From Vespa crabro (lineage: Eukaryota; Arthropoda; Insecta; Hymenoptera; Vespidae): a DNA stretch of 64,000 nucleotides. The notes beneath the pieces were generated by a model. It did not search any database, was not told the origin of the DNA, and was given only the letters and a program-made list of their open reading frames with translations. Both the position numbers and the translations under genes were made by a program. This document shows, piece after piece, positions 61,013 through 64,000 of this stretch. The DNA lies in NCBI RefSeq assembly GCF_910589235.1, contig NC_060968.1, forward strand, positions 1,273,143 to 1,337,142. Reading direction: 5' to 3'. Numbering within the stretch: position 1 is the first letter of the stretch; each line of letters opens with the position of its first letter.

Positions 61013-64000
61013 CAACTAAGCAGTTTTACTTAATTTTTGCGAAAAGTATCATTTACTGATATGTAAATATTTCAATATGAATATATGGATTATAGAATAT
61101 GAATAAAGAGGAGAATCATCAATCGTAAAATTATCAAATAAAAAGAGTTCATAATTTCGGAATAGATTATCGGAAACGAGTATAATTTGTTTCTTACAAT
61201 TTATTTATCTTATAACTAAAGTCCCAATAGCTTGGTTATTACGTCAATAACCCAATCTATATTTGAAGCTCCCATCTGTGTGTAATTGTTTTAACTTAGG
61301 TCAAGACACATGTGTACTCGAGCGATAAAATTACCAATCCGGTTTTCATTTCAAAATACCGCTCGCGGCATAATGCTAAATTAACAGGAGAGCATAAATT
61401 CCTTTGAAGGAACATCGTGAGGTAGATGAGGGATAATATATTTAGTAGATATTACAGTATATTTATTGTAGTATGATACAATTGTCGTTGTGTTCTTGAG
61501 TTATGATTCGCATTGGCTAGTTCTGAATTAATGAGATAAAACTCGGATGTTTGTAAGTTGTGAATCTGAAGTATATAAGTTAGACTGCTACGATTTAGTT
61601 TGTGCTAGACACCTTCCTTTGAGGCATAGCCAGTTATGTTGATAAGACTCGACTGTCCTACTGGTGAGTGCGAATGTTTGGGTGCTATCGTCTGCGAATT
61701 TTTATATGCAATGGAACGTATTATTTGTTGTATCGTTGATAATGAACATGAGTGATCTGATTTATTTTCTGATCTGATTTATAGTTTATTTTGTATCGAT
61801 ATAAATTGTTATATAATTTTTTAATTTTTCTGATTTATTTGCACTAACTTAAAAAAAAAGAAATATATATATATATATATCTATATATATATATCTATAT
61901 ATATGTAGGAATTTCACTAGGAATAACACTAAGACCGTAATGTCTTTCTGAAATAAATTTATTTTAATACACGGAAGGATGCACATATAAAGAAGGAAAA
62001 TTATAAAGCAAAGGTAAAATATATGCACAATCTCTTATGAAATATCTTTTTATTATCGAAAAGGAATTACTCTTCTTATGTATCTTTTCTCTTACTCCTT
62101 TTTTTTTCCAATCCTTACAACTCTTTTCTTAATTTCTACCGATGTATTATACTGTACCTTACTATGTATTTATCTTATAACTAATGTTCAAATACTTTTG
62201 CTGTTATACTTTACGAACCAACATTTGAAGCTACCATCTATGAGTAACAGTTTCTTAACTTGAGTCAAGGATAGGATACATGAGCATCCAAGTGATAAAT
62301 TGATCAAACCGGTTTTCCTTGGATAGAAAATAATTCAACGATATTTTTGTTAATGTGTCAGTTGTAAACTGTGTATTAATATTAGGTATACGTATCTCAA
62401 ATATGTAGATACATATGTTTGGTAGAAGATACCAAACTGGCTAGAAAAATGTTTTTATATGTATCTGAGATATGCCGGTCAACAAATTAACTGAAAAACG
62501 GAAAGGTTCCAGAAGGTTGCTAATCGTACGTGTGGGTTTAAACATAAGGTTATCCATTCAGTACATGAATAAAGAAATGTTAAGTTCTAATAGTAATTGG
62601 TTATGTGCATCTTGCAGTTGCGTATGGTTATGGAAAATATAGATCTGGGATATTAGAAGAGAGAGAATGAAAAATAGCGTCGTAATTGAATGCGAAAGAG
62701 AGTTTTGAGTAATGTCCATCGATTGACGTACGAGTGGAACAAGTTAGGAAGGACAACCAGCAAAGCAAAAAATTAACAGAGAGACAGATGGGACAACGAA
62801 TAGCGAAGAGCGAACAGTGAACAGCATATGATATTATTCATTTTGTAATTTTTTAATTAAATATATTTTTCAATACAGTATATTTGGTGTACGTAGTCGA
62901 GTAGAATATTGTTTTTTTAGCGTTGAGCCGGCCTATTAGTAGGGTAAAAATTAACCCGCTATTTGTTTTTAACAGCTTTAATTATATTTTTTCTCATACA
63001 CACACACACATATTTCTGCACCTATATACTTGTGTAGATTTAATATCATATATTTTTATTAAATATATTAATCAAATTATTTATTTTTTTTAGATTCTTA
63101 TTGTATTTTTTATATTGTAAATCGGTTAGTTGACAATTCTTATTAGATTTATATTAACTACTTCAATTTGATCTTATTTTCTTAATCTGTGATGAGGAAA
63201 ATATACGCGTTCGTAGAAACTAAACAAAGATAACAGTTTGTTCTTATTGTCAATAGAAAAAATATAACAATTTAATATAACAAATGAACGTAAAATATTA
63301 ATTGCAATTGAGTACAAATTGTTCAGTTGAAAAATATTTATAAGAAAATGTAATTAATCGAAAAAATGTATTATACAAAATAAATGCAACAGGATTGTCA
63401 ATCGCGAAAATTTCATAAAAAAGGAATAGACCCAGTGGATTTTTTTAACTATAACGACATCGACAACGAGGAAGGTTTATTTTTGTTTTTTCTTATTTTT
63501 TTTTGTTATATTTTTATAATAACTACGATTTTGATAAAAATCAATAAAAACTATTGGACGTACGTTGTTCTCGTGATCCATACGTTGCACTTACTCAAAA
63601 GATCAGGTAATTTATTGGATTTATGGAAAGAATCATGCTCGCGTTCCTTTTGTTTCTTTGGCAAAAAGATCTCGCTATTTTCTTTCGAAATCAAATAATT
63701 TCCATTTACCGTTTTATGCATGATGAAATAAGTTACCACGTTTTTTATTGATGCATTTTTTGATTTTTCCCCCTTCTCTCTCTCTCTCTCTCTCTCTCTC
63801 TTTTGCACATTCAATCATGCTACTATTTTATATAGACGAAATATTTTATATAGACGAAATTTATATTGTAGTCGCAGGAAAAAGAGTGAAAAGTGAAATT
63901 GTTATTTATTTAAAATAAATCATGAAGTAGAAAAAGCAATAATTGAGAGAGAGAGAGGGGGATAGAGTGAAAGCAAGAGAGGGAGAGAGGTAGAAAGAAA
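58394..64000 (+). repeat. SDR tandem duplication, copy 2 (runs off the window)
   Basis: Counterpart of 50841-56447. It is still identical at the last base of the window, so the true end is beyond 64000. If the unit is complete, a further exon 1 like that of SDR-B could follow. Confidence 0.9.
61013..64000. other. Region downstream of SDR-B
   Basis: Duplicate of 53460-56447. It contains the same direct-repeat pair, TA, CT and GA microsatellites and the doubtful open frame at 63384-63698. No confident gene. Confidence 0.55.

Noticed and set aside
1..64000. CRISPR arrays, tRNA and rRNA genes
   Set aside because: No regularly spaced direct repeats with unique spacers, and no cloverleaf or rRNA core sequences were recognised. 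The tandem repeats seen are microsatellites or single duplications.

Overview
The window looks like nuclear DNA of an insect, most likely a hymenopteran (my guess is a bee). It is very AT-rich and full of short introns with GT-AG boundaries. It carries a head-to-tail tandem array of odorant receptor (OR, 7tm_6) genes, with Ty3/gypsy, piggyBac and mariner elements scattered through it. No bacterial-type features are present. The species call is inference; the gene families are read from the sequence.

Region 1 (1-48110) is the OR array. I rebuilt six complete nine-coding-exon OR genes on the + strand: OR2 1485-3672, OR3 7810-10485, OR4 12776-17361, OR5 18082-27014, OR6 27723-32060 and OR7 41133-43569. 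There is also the 3' end of a seventh (OR1, 1-207) and six decayed OR relics (a-f). Exon lengths are nearly invariant (about 159,120,118,259,126,91,146,133,51 nt; intron phases 0,0,1,2,2,0,2,0) and give 398-400 residue proteins. Relic a (5769-6640) is the only one on the minus strand. OR5 and OR6 are a recent tandem duplication. OR5 alone carries a 4.76 kb Ty3/gypsy element in intron 6, and OR6 supplies the empty site. The two receptors differ almost only in exon 4.

About 320-420 bp upstream of every OR start that could be checked lies the same rigidly spaced 75-bp block. It consists of CTTAAG, then ACTGA at a fixed distance, then TGCGCATGT. An E-box-like CATCTG follows about 55 bp later in all but OR7. 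I regard this as the most interesting non-coding signal: it is present at all six complete genes, has lost its last box at relic c, and was not seen at relics d and f.

Region 2 (37400-48100) is a patchwork of decay. A 919-bp piggyBac derivative with TTAA ends is nested in an unclassified repeat (R) that also sits, without piggyBac, in intron 6 of OR5 and OR6. A 1289-bp piece of that nest is repeated in inverted orientation 5.9 kb away inside relic d. A dead mariner sits inside relic f.

Region 3 (48100-64000) holds two short-chain dehydrogenase/reductase genes resembling SDR16C / retinol dehydrogenase-type enzymes: SDR-A 49742-53459 and SDR-B 57378-61012. From intron 1 onward they lie in a 7553-bp-period tandem duplication that I found essentially identical over at least 5.6 kb, while exon 1 and most of intron 1 differ. 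The block runs off the end of the window.
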